From Paenibacillus jilunlii (GTDB lineage Bacteria > Bacillota > Bacilli > Paenibacillales > Paenibacillaceae), in the NCBI RefSeq assembly GCF_900102965.1, contig NZ_FNGM01000009.1:172225-236224 (forward strand): 64,000 bases of DNA. The letters are read 5' to 3'. This document shows positions 1-8,111 of this stretch, one piece after another. Both the position numbers and the translations under genes were made by a program. Within the stretch, counting starts at the first letter, position 1; each line of letters opens with the position of its first letter. Below the pieces are notes generated by a model, which saw nothing but the letters and a program-made list of their open reading frames with translations, searched no databases and was not told the origin of the DNA.

Positions 1-106
1 CAAGTAATACGACTGAATCGGCGAAGGAGCGGATATAGGCCATGTTCTCTTCGTCGGGCTGAAGGGTAACTCCATTTTCCGTCTTTTTGTTAATCGTCCT
101 GATCAC
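1..106 (-). CDS. possible 5' end of a divergent gene, cut by window edge
   Basis: An open frame on the minus strand runs off the window. From a GTG at 104-106 it reads VIRTINKKTENGV then LQPDEENMAYIRSFADSVVLL. No good ribosome binding site precedes this GTG. An ATG at 138-140 in another frame stops after 16 codons, so a frameshift is possible. The divergent arrangement across the promoter and palindrome at 134-160 is typical of a regulator next to its target, but I do not recognise the family. Confidence 0.25.
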   Translation of the reverse strand, partial: MIRTINKKTENGVTLQPDEENMAYIRSFADSVVLL

Positions 107-133
107 TTTCGATACGTTCGTACTTTTCCTTTT

Positions 134-160
134 TTGACATATCGTTATATAACGTATTAT
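134..160 (+). promoter_or_regulatory. promoter with palindromic operator in the spacer
   Basis: TTGACA (134-139) and TATTAT (155-160) lie 15 bp apart. The spacer holds a perfect 12-bp palindrome, CGTTATATAACG (143-154). An operator inside the core promoter suggests repression of the plus-strand gene, now a remnant, by a regulator that may be encoded divergently. The short spacer is a reservation. Confidence 0.45.
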
Positions 161-244
161 TTACAAGAACAATATAACCGCTTTCAAAACCGGTGTCAAG
201 GCCAAAATGGTGAAATTTAGTAAGCGCTAATTAACGCGGAAAGG

Positions 245-627
245 ATGGTATCCAAAACGCTGACCGATTCAGCTTCGGGCGGCTTACAACCGTCCTTTTT
301 AGAGACATTTTGTTTACATGTTGATCATGTCAAGAATAGACAAGGTAACTTGCGCGGAGCAAGGCGTCTGATCGCACTTGATGCTGCAAGAGGTTTGGCT
401 GTAATCGGAATGTATCTGCAGCACTTTGCATTAAACGAATGGAATGCTTCGATTGTATCCGGAAACACGACGCTATTGTTTGTACTCTGCGGCGGCATAT
501 CCTATTCTATCATGGCACAGCGCATGAAAGAGCGTATCACGGAAGCGGCTTCATTCCGGGCAAAAATGCTTGCCCGTACCTGCCATGCGTATATTCGTCG
601 CTGGCTGCGCAAAAACTGCAGGCTTGA
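245..627 (+). pseudogene. truncated DUF418/HGSNAT-like membrane protein
   Basis: The frame contains the N-terminal signature of the DUF418/DUF1624 (heparan-alpha-glucosaminide acetyltransferase-like) membrane family: RRLIALDAARGLAVIGMYL, then NTTLLFVLCGGISYSIMAQR, then a SFRAK segment. The rest of this family, normally several hundred residues with many membrane helices, is missing: recognisable similarity ends near 575, and a terminator follows at 643. The frame's start is uncertain: ATG at 245 has almost no spacer from its GGAAAGG, and a TTG near 350 preceded by AAGG would give the usual N-terminus. It is probably the leftover of a deletion next to the two-component operon. The product is unlikely to work. 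Confidence 0.6.
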
Positions 628-642
628 AGCCTTCTTCACAAT

Positions 643-678
643 AAAACCGGCGGCTGTTAAATGGCAGCCGCCGGTTTT
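643..678. terminator. bidirectional hairpin terminator
   Basis: A perfect 14-bp stem, AAAACCGGCGGCTG against CAGCCGCCGGTTTT, encloses an 8-nt loop. A and T runs at the two ends let it act on both strands. Its edge overlaps the stop codon of the minus-strand response regulator. Confidence 0.8.
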
Positions 679-1330
679 AAATGTCCAGGATGCCCCGCTC
701 CAAGGCAACAGCTACTGCCTGAGAACGTGAATCCACTCCGAGTTTATTGTAAATAGTCGTTAAATGTGCTTTTACTGTACGCTCGGATATTCCCATATCA
801 AAGGCTATCACTTTGCTTTTGAGCCCCCGGGCAACAGCTTGCAGAATAAGTGTTTCTTTGCCGGTCAAGCTGTTGGCTTCATTTTGAGATGGGACTGTCC
901 CCTTCTCCTGCGGCCTTGCTGCAATTACGCGGTCCATAATATCTGCTGAGAGCAAGGTTTCCCCATGTACTGCCGACTCAATATTTCTGAATAGATTCTC
1001 ACGGCTGGTATCCTTCAATAAATAACCCTTCGCCCCCATGGCCAATCCGCTGATCATTAAATCGTCTTCGTTATAGGTCGTGAGAATGATTACCGGAATC
1101 GAAGAGCCTTGTTTTTTTAACTCTTGCATGGTTTCCAGTCCGCCCATGACTGGCATATTTAAGTCCATCAGGATTACATCAGGATGCAGTTCCTTAATCA
1201 TTGGCAGCGCCTCTGAGCCGTTTTCCGCTTCACCAACCACTTGAAATTGCTCGTTTGTCTCCAGAATTAGCTTCAATCCTTCCCGGACAACAAAGTGATC
1301 ATCTACAATCAGAATTTTATATAAACTCAT
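677..1330 (-). CDS. NarL/LuxR-family response regulator (YdfI-like)
   Basis: This is a 217-residue DNA-binding response regulator. The receiver domain (about residues 4-120) shows ILIVDDHFVVREGL, the phosphoacceptor Asp in DVILMDLNMPVMGG, and the later Thr and Lys (TTYNED, GYLLKD). The C-terminal LuxR helix-turn-helix (about 150-210) reads LTGKETLILQAVARGLKSK and then ISERTVKAHLTTIYNKLGV. Its ATG overlaps the stop of the upstream kinase gene (ATGA) and has a GAAGGAGAA site, so the two are translationally coupled. An MMPL transporter nearby with a matching upstream element recalls B. subtilis YdfHI-ydfJ. The family call is firm; the YdfI equivalence is inference. Confidence 0.92.
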   Translation of the reverse strand: MSLYKILIVDDHFVVREGLKLILETNEQFQVVGEAENGSEALPMIKELHPDVILMDLNMPVMGGLETMQELKKQGSSIPVIILTTYNEDDLMISGLAMGAKGYLLKDTSRENLFRNIESAVHGETLLSADIMDRVIAARPQEKGTVPSQNEANSLTGKETLILQAVARGLKSKVIAFDMGISERTVKAHLTTIYNKLGVDSRSQAVAVALERGILDI

Positions 1331-2520
1331 GTACGTTCTCCTTCAATGAGAGGTGTCTCCAACTTAATACTGGTTCCTTCTGAATTACTGTTCATATAAA
1401 TTTCTCCCCCAATCAGTCTTACCCGCTCTTTCATTCCCAGCAACCCGTAATGACCGGCATCCTTGCCCATATCCTCTGTTTTAAATCCGATGCCATTATC
1501 CCTAATTCCAATAACTAGCTTATCGTTTTGCGCAGAAACGAGTACCCATACTTTATCAGCCTTGGCATGGCGGGCAATATTAGTCAGACATTCTTTCACA
1601 ATATGCAAGCTGTGTTCCATCTGCAGTCTGGACAATCGTTTGTTCAAACGATAATCCTCGAATACGATGATACCGGTAGCCTGATTAAAATGTTCAATTT
1701 CATCGGCAATTGCCTCTTTGAAATTGATCTCCGGAGCTGACTTTAAACGTAAATTGTCAATCGCTCTTCGGGCCTCAGCCAGTGTCCGGCGTGCCTGCTG
1801 CATGGACTGCCTGATGATTTCATGTGCCCGTTCTGTATGTTTTTGTGACATATGCGCATCTGCAGCCTCAAGCCGCATAATGAGCCCGGCGACACCCTGT
1901 GCCAGTGTATCATGCAAATCGCGCGCCATACGCTGCCGTTCATTCGCAAGGGTTAATTCCTCCACCTTTTCATGCGCTACTCTCAAATCCTCCAGAAAGC
2001 TCTGAATTCTGAGCCGCTCTTGTACCTGCTTGAAGAACAATATTGCATAAGCCAGTACTATAATAAGCATCAGGACAAATATGGGGAGAAATACAATCAT
2101 CTCCTTCTTATCCCCCACCGTCAAAGCGGAATCAAAAAAAACAATAATACTAATCAATGAAATAAATACTACTCTCTTCACACGGAATGAATAACTAAGG
2201 CTCTGAGCGATCAATATAGGCAGAAGCCCGATTAAGACGGCCTGATACCCGTCCCGCATTAAAATGGCACAGAGATAGACTAAAGCAGCTTGAATGGAGA
2301 AATAAATCCAGAATGTTTTGTGTGTGACTCTGTAAGAATTCCAATGTAAAAATACATGAAGTGTAAATAAACCGGTAAATACAGCACTCTCTAAAATCAA
2401 AGGGTCCTTAAGAAATTGCAATACAACTGTTCCAGCATATACAATGGATAACCAAATTAAAGTCGGCAGCCTTGAGGCGAATAATTCACTAATGTTTTGC
2501 ATTCCTTTTTTTTCTTTCAA
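1327..2520 (-). CDS. DesK/NarL-type sensor histidine kinase (YdfH-like)
   Basis: This is a 397-residue membrane kinase. The N-terminal half (to about residue 170) holds several hydrophobic helices with no large extracellular domain, so it probably senses within the membrane. A short coiled coil leads into the HisKA_3 H-box, ERQRMARDLHDTLAQGVAG, with the phospho-His near residue 205. The HATPase region shows IRDNGIGF and YGLLGMKERV. The start is a TTG: GGGGGAG lies 5 nt upstream of it, better placed than for the internal ATG six codons later. It lies 71 bp downstream of the lipid-kinase gene and overlaps the regulator, suggesting one operon read from the promoter at 3564. Confidence 0.9.
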   Translation of the reverse strand: MKEKKGMQNISELFASRLPTLIWLSIVYAGTVVLQFLKDPLILESAVFTGLFTLHVFLHWNSYRVTHKTFWIYFSIQAALVYLCAILMRDGYQAVLIGLLPILIAQSLSYSFRVKRVVFISLISIIVFFDSALTVGDKKEMIVFLPIFVLMLIIVLAYAILFFKQVQERLRIQSFLEDLRVAHEKVEELTLANERQRMARDLHDTLAQGVAGLIMRLEAADAHMSQKHTERAHEIIRQSMQQARRTLAEARRAIDNLRLKSAPEINFKEAIADEIEHFNQATGIIVFEDYRLNKRLSRLQMEHSLHIVKECLTNIARHAKADKVWVLVSAQNDKLVIGIRDNGIGFKTEDMGKDAGHYGLLGMKERVRLIGGEIYMNSNSEGTSIKLETPLIEGERT

Positions 2521-2591
2521 ATTTACTCCCCCTTATCCGGGTAGAAGATAAGTTCAATTTCATTAACTATTTTTCCTGCTTCTATTGTTGT

Positions 2592-3491
2592 CTAAGCTAT
2601 CTTTTTAGAGGGAACAATTATTGTAAGCCCTTGCGGGACAATTTTTATATTTTCAAATGAACTACTGCGCATCTCGCCATCAATACCCATCCGGGCTGCC
2701 TTCGGATCAAATTGGGTGATGCATAGCCGTTTAGTTTTAAAATACAGAACATCTGGACGTTTAATATGGGTGCGATTTTTAATATCTAATGAGAGCTGTA
2801 TGGTGTTTAATAACGGACTTTTTTTGATAACAAGCACATGGAGATGTCCGTCATCCATTCTTGCATCCGGGACGATTCCTTCATGTCCGCCCACTACAGA
2901 CGAATTAGTAACCAGGTATAGCAGCGCTTCTTGCTCGTTATGCAGTTCATCACTCTCTATCTTGATGCGGGTACCTTGAAATATTTTGGCAAGCTTAGGA
3001 ACAGCAGATAGATAATAGGCTTTTTCTCCGAACATATTTTTGAAATACTGATTGGTAGTATAGCTGATCATATTTATCGCCCCCCCGGCAAGCACATAAT
3101 GAAAATATTCATCTCCGGCTAAACCCAAATCAATTTTTTGGGTTTGCATTCCTTCCAGCATCCCGCAAAACTTATCTGCGGTATAGGGCAGACTCAAGCA
3201 ATGTCCAAAATCATTTACAGTTCCTGTTGGAAGATACGCAACGGGTTTATCTATGCCAAGACGTTTTATAGAATTAACAGCATAATGAAGCGTTCCGTCA
3301 CCGCCAGCTACCACAATTACATCGCATTGTTCCAAAAAAGTGCTTGTCACCGGCTTACTGTTCAAGGATGTGAAGAAAATATCTTTATCTTTTAGTGCAT
3401 GCCTTCTTTTCAAACGGTCAATTACATCTGTGACAATGCTGCGTGTCTTACTATGTCCAGAAACTGGGTTGACGATCATTTTTAGTCTCAT
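2592..3491 (-). CDS. diacylglycerol kinase family protein (YegS/BmrU-like)
   Basis: This 299-residue protein matches the DAGK catalytic family in length and motifs: MIVNPVSGHSKTRS near the N-terminus, VVAGGDGTLHYAVNSI (the GGDGT nucleotide-binding loop, about residue 60-75), and PVAYLPTGTVNDFG. Members phosphorylate diacylglycerol or related lipids using ATP; the actual substrate is not visible. It is the first gene of the kinase-regulator operon and carries the conserved upstream block shared with the MMPL gene. A lipid kinase with an MMPL transporter under one regulator suggests a response to membrane damage, which is inference. Confidence 0.85.
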   Translation of the reverse strand: MRLKMIVNPVSGHSKTRSIVTDVIDRLKRRHALKDKDIFFTSLNSKPVTSTFLEQCDVIVVAGGDGTLHYAVNSIKRLGIDKPVAYLPTGTVNDFGHCLSLPYTADKFCGMLEGMQTQKIDLGLAGDEYFHYVLAGGAINMISYTTNQYFKNMFGEKAYYLSAVPKLAKIFQGTRIKIESDELHNEQEALLYLVTNSSVVGGHEGIVPDARMDDGHLHVLVIKKSPLLNTIQLSLDIKNRTHIKRPDVLYFKTKRLCITQFDPKAARMGIDGEMRSSSFENIKIVPQGLTIIVPSKKIA

Positions 3492-3563
3492 ATATGTCGA
3501 AATCCCTTCATCTTTGATTTAAGGCCTCTTCTTGAATGTCATTTATATCTTTGCTCTATCCTC

Positions 3564-3630
3564 ATCTTACATTACTGGAAACCGGGCAGCATCGTCCGAA
3601 AGGGAGCTTGATTTCTGCCCTTTTGGGCAG
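3564..3630 (-). promoter_or_regulatory. activator-type promoter with shared 41-bp block, copy 1
   Basis: Read on the minus strand: CTGCCCAAAAGGGCA, 9 bp, CTCCCTTTCGGACGATG, 20 bp, then a -10 TAAGAT (3564-3569). The block occupies 3590-3630 and ends where a -35 would sit; no good -35 is visible, which fits a promoter needing an activator. The same block at the same spacing precedes the MMPL gene. The rest of 3492-3802 shows nothing coding. Confidence 0.7.
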
Positions 3631-3802
3631 TTCGACCGAATGGTTCTCAACACATAAAGAAGGACAAGAGTTTATCACTCTTGCCCGGTTTTCAATATTC
3701 CGTTTCCGACTAGGCCGAATAAGCAGCCAAATATGAACCCGCGATCTATTGCTTCACTAAGAGACTAAGAGAAAAGCTGCATACCTGCGATCGTTAAACC
3801 CA

Positions 3803-6010
3803 TTATTCTGATGGCTTAGCCAAAAATCTGATGTTAGATTCCAGCCGTTTCTTCTCTACTGCCTCCATCACTCCCTCACCTTCAACATCAAGATTCGGAA
3901 GCAGGCGGTCCAGCCACTTCGGGAAATACCAGGCTGACTTTCCAAGCAAAGTCATCAACCCTGGAACAATGAGCATTCGGACAATAAAAGCATCAAAGAG
4001 GACACCGAAGGCGAGTGCCAGTCCCATGACCTTTACCATAGGCTCTTCTGCCAGGACGAATCCGGTAAAGACAGCAACCATAATGAGTCCTGCTGCAGTT
4101 ACGACTCCGCCACTGTGACGCATGCCGGCAAGCACGGACTTCTTGGCATTACCGCTCCTCTTGAATTCCTCACGCATCCGGCTGACCAGAAACACTTCAT
4201 AGTCCATCGCCAGGCCGAACAAAACACCAACTACAATAATCGGCAGGAAATTGAACACAGGCGCCTCGGCATAGAATCCAAACAGATTCTGGAAATGGCC
4301 GTCCTGAACGACATAAGTTACGAATCCCAAGGTCGCACCAAGCGACAGAATAAATCCAAGTACGGCCTTAATAGGAACCAGAATTGAACGGAAGACCAAC
4401 ATAAGGAGTACAAAGGCAAGGCCGACGATGATCATACAGAACTTAGGCAAGGCCTGATTCAGTTTCTGAGTGATATCGATATTCACGGCAGTGCTGCCGG
4501 TGACCCCAATTTTGACATGATCCTGCTGCTCTATTCCCGGAGCCTTATTACGAATCAGATGGACAAGATCTACGGTTTCTGAATCATTGGGTCCCGTTGC
4601 CGGCATTACGGTGATCAGTGATATTTTTCCGGACGGTCCTGTAACTGCCGGGTTTACCATTACAACGTTCGGGTAAGCCTTAACCTCTTCAATCACTTTA
4701 TTGAGATTAGCCGCAGCCTCTTTCCCGCCATCCGTTTCTGCTAAAATGACTAACGGTCCATGATATCCCTCTCCATAGGCTTCGCTTAGGAGATCGTAGG
4801 CACGGCGCTCCGTTTTATCCGGAGATTTATGTCCATCACTTCCAAGACCTGTCTCCATGTGGAAGAATGGCAGAGCAATGGTTGCCAGCAGCGCTACACC
4901 AAGCACAACAGCCACTAAAGGCTGCCCTGTAACAAATCTCCCCCATACATTGCCGCGGTCTGTATTCTTCTGCTTACTTCCGGTACTCTTGGAACGTTTA
5001 ATCGGTGCTTTGATCCGGCCTCCCAACAACTCCAGAATCGCAGGGACTACAACAATGGACGTCACTATAGCGGTGAATACACAGAGCGCCCCCGCCATGC
5101 CCATAGCTGTAAGGAAGGGTACCCCAACAAAGGAAAAGCCGACCAGCGCAATAATGACGGTTACTCCGGCAAACACAACCGCACTCCCAGCCGTTCCGTT
5201 CGCAATAGCAATGGCTTCCCGGCGTTCATAACCTTCTGCAAGCTGCTGGCGGTATCTGGCAATAATAAACAGCGCATAGTCAATACCTACGGCTAATCCA
5301 AGCATCCCCGCCAGTGATAAGGCGAACGAAGGAATGTCCAAAAAACTGGTTCCGATGATAATCAGCATAATACCAAATCCAAGGCCTAGAGCCGCCGTAA
5401 CAATGGGCAGGACACCGGTAAGGATGGAACCCAGTGCTACTGCAAGGATTACCAGGGCCAGCAATACCCCGAGTCCTTCCGTCGGACTGCTGGTTGCCAT
5501 CTTCACGTAGCCGTCGCCGATCAATTCAGCCTGCCAGCCGTCATCCCGCAGCTTTTCCGTGATTTGGTCAAGGGAATCCTTCGATTCCTGTGTTACTTCA
5601 TCACCAGGCACTTTATAAGTGATTGCAGCATAGCCGATGGTGCTGTCAGCATTTAACGAATGGTTATCATAAGGACTTACGACTGAGGCAACCTCCGGAT
5701 CTGCTTCCACTTCCTTGAGTTTGGAGATAATGAGCCGCTGCGCGGCTTCAGAGGATAACGTTTCATTGTCCGGAGCCTTCAGCACCAGCTGAGTTTTGCC
5801 GAGTCCATTCTGCGGGTTGGGAAATTCTTTTTCCATAACCTCAAGTGTCTTTTGTGAAGCAAGCCCGGGAATGGAGGTTTCCTCACCAAAATGTATTCCC
5901 ATCGACAATGCCACGATCGCTGCTGCCACCAAAAGTGTAATGCTTCCCAGAAGGACCTTAAGCCGGTTCTTTGCCGACCAAAACCCCAGTCTGTATAATA
6001 TCTTTGCCAT
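3803..6010 (-). CDS. MMPL-family RND transporter (YdfJ-like)
   Basis: This is a 735-residue MMPL protein with the family layout: an N-terminal helix, a soluble loop (about 40-180), five or six helices, a second loop (about 395-520), and a second helix bundle. The membrane relay motifs appear in both halves, GIDYALFIIARYRQQL near residue 240 and AMDYEVFLVSRMREEF near 605. Members export lipids or hydrophobic toxic compounds using the proton gradient. In B. subtilis the comparable ydfJ is controlled by YdfHI. Here the gene has its own promoter carrying the same block as the kinase operon. The family is certain; the substrate is unknown. Confidence 0.92.
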   Translation of the reverse strand: MAKILYRLGFWSAKNRLKVLLGSITLLVAAAIVALSMGIHFGEETSIPGLASQKTLEVMEKEFPNPQNGLGKTQLVLKAPDNETLSSEAAQRLIISKLKEVEADPEVASVVSPYDNHSLNADSTIGYAAITYKVPGDEVTQESKDSLDQITEKLRDDGWQAELIGDGYVKMATSSPTEGLGVLLALVILAVALGSILTGVLPIVTAALGLGFGIMLIIIGTSFLDIPSFALSLAGMLGLAVGIDYALFIIARYRQQLAEGYERREAIAIANGTAGSAVVFAGVTVIIALVGFSFVGVPFLTAMGMAGALCVFTAIVTSIVVVPAILELLGGRIKAPIKRSKSTGSKQKNTDRGNVWGRFVTGQPLVAVVLGVALLATIALPFFHMETGLGSDGHKSPDKTERRAYDLLSEAYGEGYHGPLVILAETDGGKEAAANLNKVIEEVKAYPNVVMVNPAVTGPSGKISLITVMPATGPNDSETVDLVHLIRNKAPGIEQQDHVKIGVTGSTAVNIDITQKLNQALPKFCMIIVGLAFVLLMLVFRSILVPIKAVLGFILSLGATLGFVTYVVQDGHFQNLFGFYAEAPVFNFLPIIVVGVLFGLAMDYEVFLVSRMREEFKRSGNAKKSVLAGMRHSGGVVTAAGLIMVAVFTGFVLAEEPMVKVMGLALAFGVLFDAFIVRMLIVPGLMTLLGKSAWYFPKWLDRLLPNLDVEGEGVMEAVEKKRLESNIRFLAKPSE

Positions 6011-6054
6011 TTCAGTATCGTCTCCTCTTAGCTATATGTTTTTTCTATGCCTTT

Positions 6055-6121
6055 ATCTTATAGCTCGGGAAGACTTCGAACATCGTCCGAAAGGGAGGAG
6101 GGGCCTTGCCCTTTTGGGCAG
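6055..6121 (-). promoter_or_regulatory. activator-type promoter with shared 41-bp block, copy 2
   Basis: On the minus strand CTGCCCAAAAGGGCA, 9 bp, CTCCCTTTCGGACGATG, 20 bp and TAAGAT (6055-6060) repeat the arrangement at 3564-3630 exactly, although the intervening bases differ. The -10 is about 45 bp upstream of the MMPL start codon. Confidence 0.72.
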
Positions 6122-6160
6122 CCACAATTGCCCTGTAAAGGGTAAAGTGAAGCCAGACTT

Positions 6161-6197
6161 AAAATTAAAAAAGCATGCGAAGGAATTCTTCGCATGC
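6161..6197 (-). terminator. hairpin terminator, minus strand
   Basis: A perfect 10-bp stem (GCATGCGAAG against CTTCGCATGC, 6173-6197) with a 5-nt loop is followed on the minus strand by a run of six T. It sits just after the decayed reading frame at 6224. Confidence 0.75.
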
Positions 6198-6223
6198 GAA
6201 ATTACATATATAACTTCATACCG

Positions 6224-6425
6224 CTATCGGGATGTGTTTTTACGCTTCGTGGCCAACGGGTCAATATTCACTTGGCCTAAACTATTAATCAGCCAGCCTA
6301 TCGCCGCCATTTCAAGTAGAGCTTCACCATCTGATAATCGATTTGTCACTACGCTTACAACTGCATGGGTTTCTCGAACCGAATGCTGCTTTGATTAAGC
6401 CAGTTTTCAAAATCTATTGACCATT
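6224..6425 (-). pseudogene. 3' remnant of an unrecognised gene, frameshifted
   Basis: Two minus-strand frames join into protein-like text. One reads WSIDFENWLNQSSIRFEKPM and hits a stop. The other continues with VVSVVTNRLSDGEALLEMAA, then GWLINSLGQVNIDPLATKRK, and stops at 6224-6226, just before a terminator. Acidic and hydrophobic composition and a terminator directly behind suggest the end of a former gene with a frameshift. I do not recognise a family. The remaining sequence to 6728 shows no other gene. Confidence 0.35.
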
Positions 6426-6609
6426 GGACTTCCCCCTATGTGAGTTGTAGTTCAAGTTGACATTAAAAAGGCCTGATTTCAGCGATACTGTAACGTAGTT
6501 TTTCCATAACTTGTAACTATCTTCGGCATAAATCGTTGTTTTCTGTACTATTGATTGACACAAATCGTCCTGTATCATGAATACCGGATTAGGTGAAAGG
6601 AGGTGTCCG

Positions 6610-6704
6610 GCTGAATCTGCTTCCTCGCTACTGCCAATTTCGCTCCCCGAATTCGCTTCTAACTCCAACTGGACCGAGTGGCGAATGCCCCGATGCGTGA
6701 ATAT
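6610..6704. repeat. diverged direct repeat, left copy
   Basis: About 95 bp resembling the stretch near 7495-7589 in the same orientation. The best-kept part reads GGACCGAG, two bases, CGAATGCCCCGATGC, one base, TGAATAT (6671-6704). The two copies bracket the AT-rich gene at 6729. Confidence 0.5.
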
Positions 6705-6728
6705 GGTGTTATCGGAAGTTCAGTTCTT

Positions 6729-7358
6729 CTATGTGTTACCTTCAAATAATTCAGTTTGCGGAAAGTGATCCTTCCAGTATTCTTTCATGGTTAAAAGTAC
6801 TTCAAATTTCATTTCTTCAGTTATTCCATAATCAATAAAATCAATCTTCTTCCAGTATGGATAATTCATAAAAATATATTTCCAGTGTTCTTTGATTTCA
6901 CAATAGAAATCCATTGAGTTGTAATCCAATATTTCTTTCCAAATAACGAATTGTTCTATTGGATTCTTATCTTCAAAAATGGTTAACTCAGGGGTAAGCC
7001 CTTTATAGTCATAGCCATAGAACACATTAACTAACTTAATCTGACCATCAATATTATTGTTAAGTTCGTCTATATCTTCGGCAGGAATCCATAACTCATT
7101 ATGATTTCTTGATCCTACAATTTGTACTTCATATCTATCAATAAAAGGGCTGGCAACAATAAACTCTGTTACGAATCCAACGTTACCTGAGAATTTATCC
7201 TTAGTATTCCATTCCAATGCAATCTGGTCTGCATAGGTTTGATTTAGAACTGGATAGAAAATTGGTTGCTCAGGTAGCCTTGGAGGAAATCCCCTTAGGT
7301 TTATATCTAGTATCAATTTCATTTCAGCAAGTCCGACAGGTCGAAATAGAGTTTTCAT
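6729..7358 (-). CDS. conserved hypothetical protein, often labelled ADP-ribosylation/crystallin J1
   Basis: This is a 209-residue soluble protein with no signal peptide or membrane segment. The N-terminus MKTLFRPVGLAEMKLI, followed by GFPPRLPEQPIFYPVLN and, near residue 90, a NELWIPAEDIDELN segment, matches a family I recall from bacilli annotated as ADP-ribosylation/crystallin J1. That label has little functional support. GAAGGGA lies about 9 nt upstream of the ATG. The gene is clearly more AT-rich than its neighbours and sits alone between diverged direct repeats, which suggests acquisition. The C-terminal half is rich in Trp, Tyr and Lys. Confidence 0.65.
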   Translation of the reverse strand: MKTLFRPVGLAEMKLILDINLRGFPPRLPEQPIFYPVLNQTYADQIALEWNTKDKFSGNVGFVTEFIVASPFIDRYEVQIVGSRNHNELWIPAEDIDELNNNIDGQIKLVNVFYGYDYKGLTPELTIFEDKNPIEQFVIWKEILDYNSMDFYCEIKEHWKYIFMNYPYWKKIDFIDYGITEEMKFEVLLTMKEYWKDHFPQTELFEGNT

Positions 7359-8025
7359 GTTTATTATCCCTTCAACTGAATTTCCGATAACGTTACTGTA
7401 TTCAAGATATCAAAAGACTTAAGGGCTGAATAGGATGAGCGAAGCCACCCATGCCACTGGTTCGCGTAGCGAAATGAGTCTTGCAGATGTGTCCGCTGAT
7501 TTCGCTTCTTCGACTACTGAATTATCTTCCCTGTATCTGCTTCTTAGCTTCCGACGGACCGAGGGACGAATGCCCCGATGCTTGAATATCCGCTAGAAGC
7601 CGTAACGAACGAACAAGACCGGCAGCGCATCCAGAAAACGATTCAGCCATCGAGGGATTCGTGATGTGCCAGTGCATTGCGATGGGACTCCTACAACTCG
7701 TCGCCTTACCGTTTTCAAGCCGAACATCGGGGCTGTTTTTCCGCTATCTGCGAACGCTCTCCCATGCCGTGGTCTCAGAGGCCAGCGTTACCGCTTATTT
7801 ATGCAAGTCTATTTTTCGCCTGTTTGCTTAGAATCCTCACTTATCCATAACGAAAATAATTAAATCCAAGCAGGAAAACGCTGATGTGGAGCGCGATTCG
7901 CTGGTTCTTAGCGCTATATAACTTTTGACTGTCCAGATAATAAATAATTAAATAATTCACTAAAAAAAGAAAACAAAAAAATCCCGATGTACCAAGGCTT
8001 TCAGACACATCGAGACTGACTTTGT
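7359..8025. other. gene-free decayed stretch
   Basis: No convincing gene is present. The stretch contains the second diverged direct repeat (about 7495-7589). Short frames here have poor codon use and no ribosome binding sites. It lies between the AT-rich gene and the conserved methyltransferase. Confidence 0.5.
7495..7589. repeat. diverged direct repeat, right copy
   Basis: Partner of the copy at 6610-6704. The 3' part reads GGACCGAG, two bases, CGAATGCCCCGATGC, one base, TGAATAT (7556-7588). The left boundary is approximate. Confidence 0.5.
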
Positions 8026-8096
8026 TGTGACAAACAACGTTCCAATTCGGTGACAAACTAAATTACAAACAGTGCCAAAGTGAATTACAACTCACA
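8026..8096. repeat. cluster of short direct repeats, possible element end
   Basis: GTGACAAAC occurs twice (near 8027 and 8050), and AATTACAAA/AATTACAAC also twice (near 8061 and 8083). Such subterminal iterations are seen at ends of some transposons, but no transposase or second end is visible in the window. Confidence 0.25.
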
Positions 8097-8111
8097 CTAA
8101 AAATGGGTTTA

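Noticed and set aside
6414..6668. 84-residue minus-strand frame
   Set aside because: It runs through the diverged direct repeat, lacks family features, and has no good start site.
7841..8056. 71-residue minus-strand membrane-like frame
   Set aside because: No ribosome binding site, hydrophobic stretch comes from AT-rich DNA, and it overlaps the short direct repeats.
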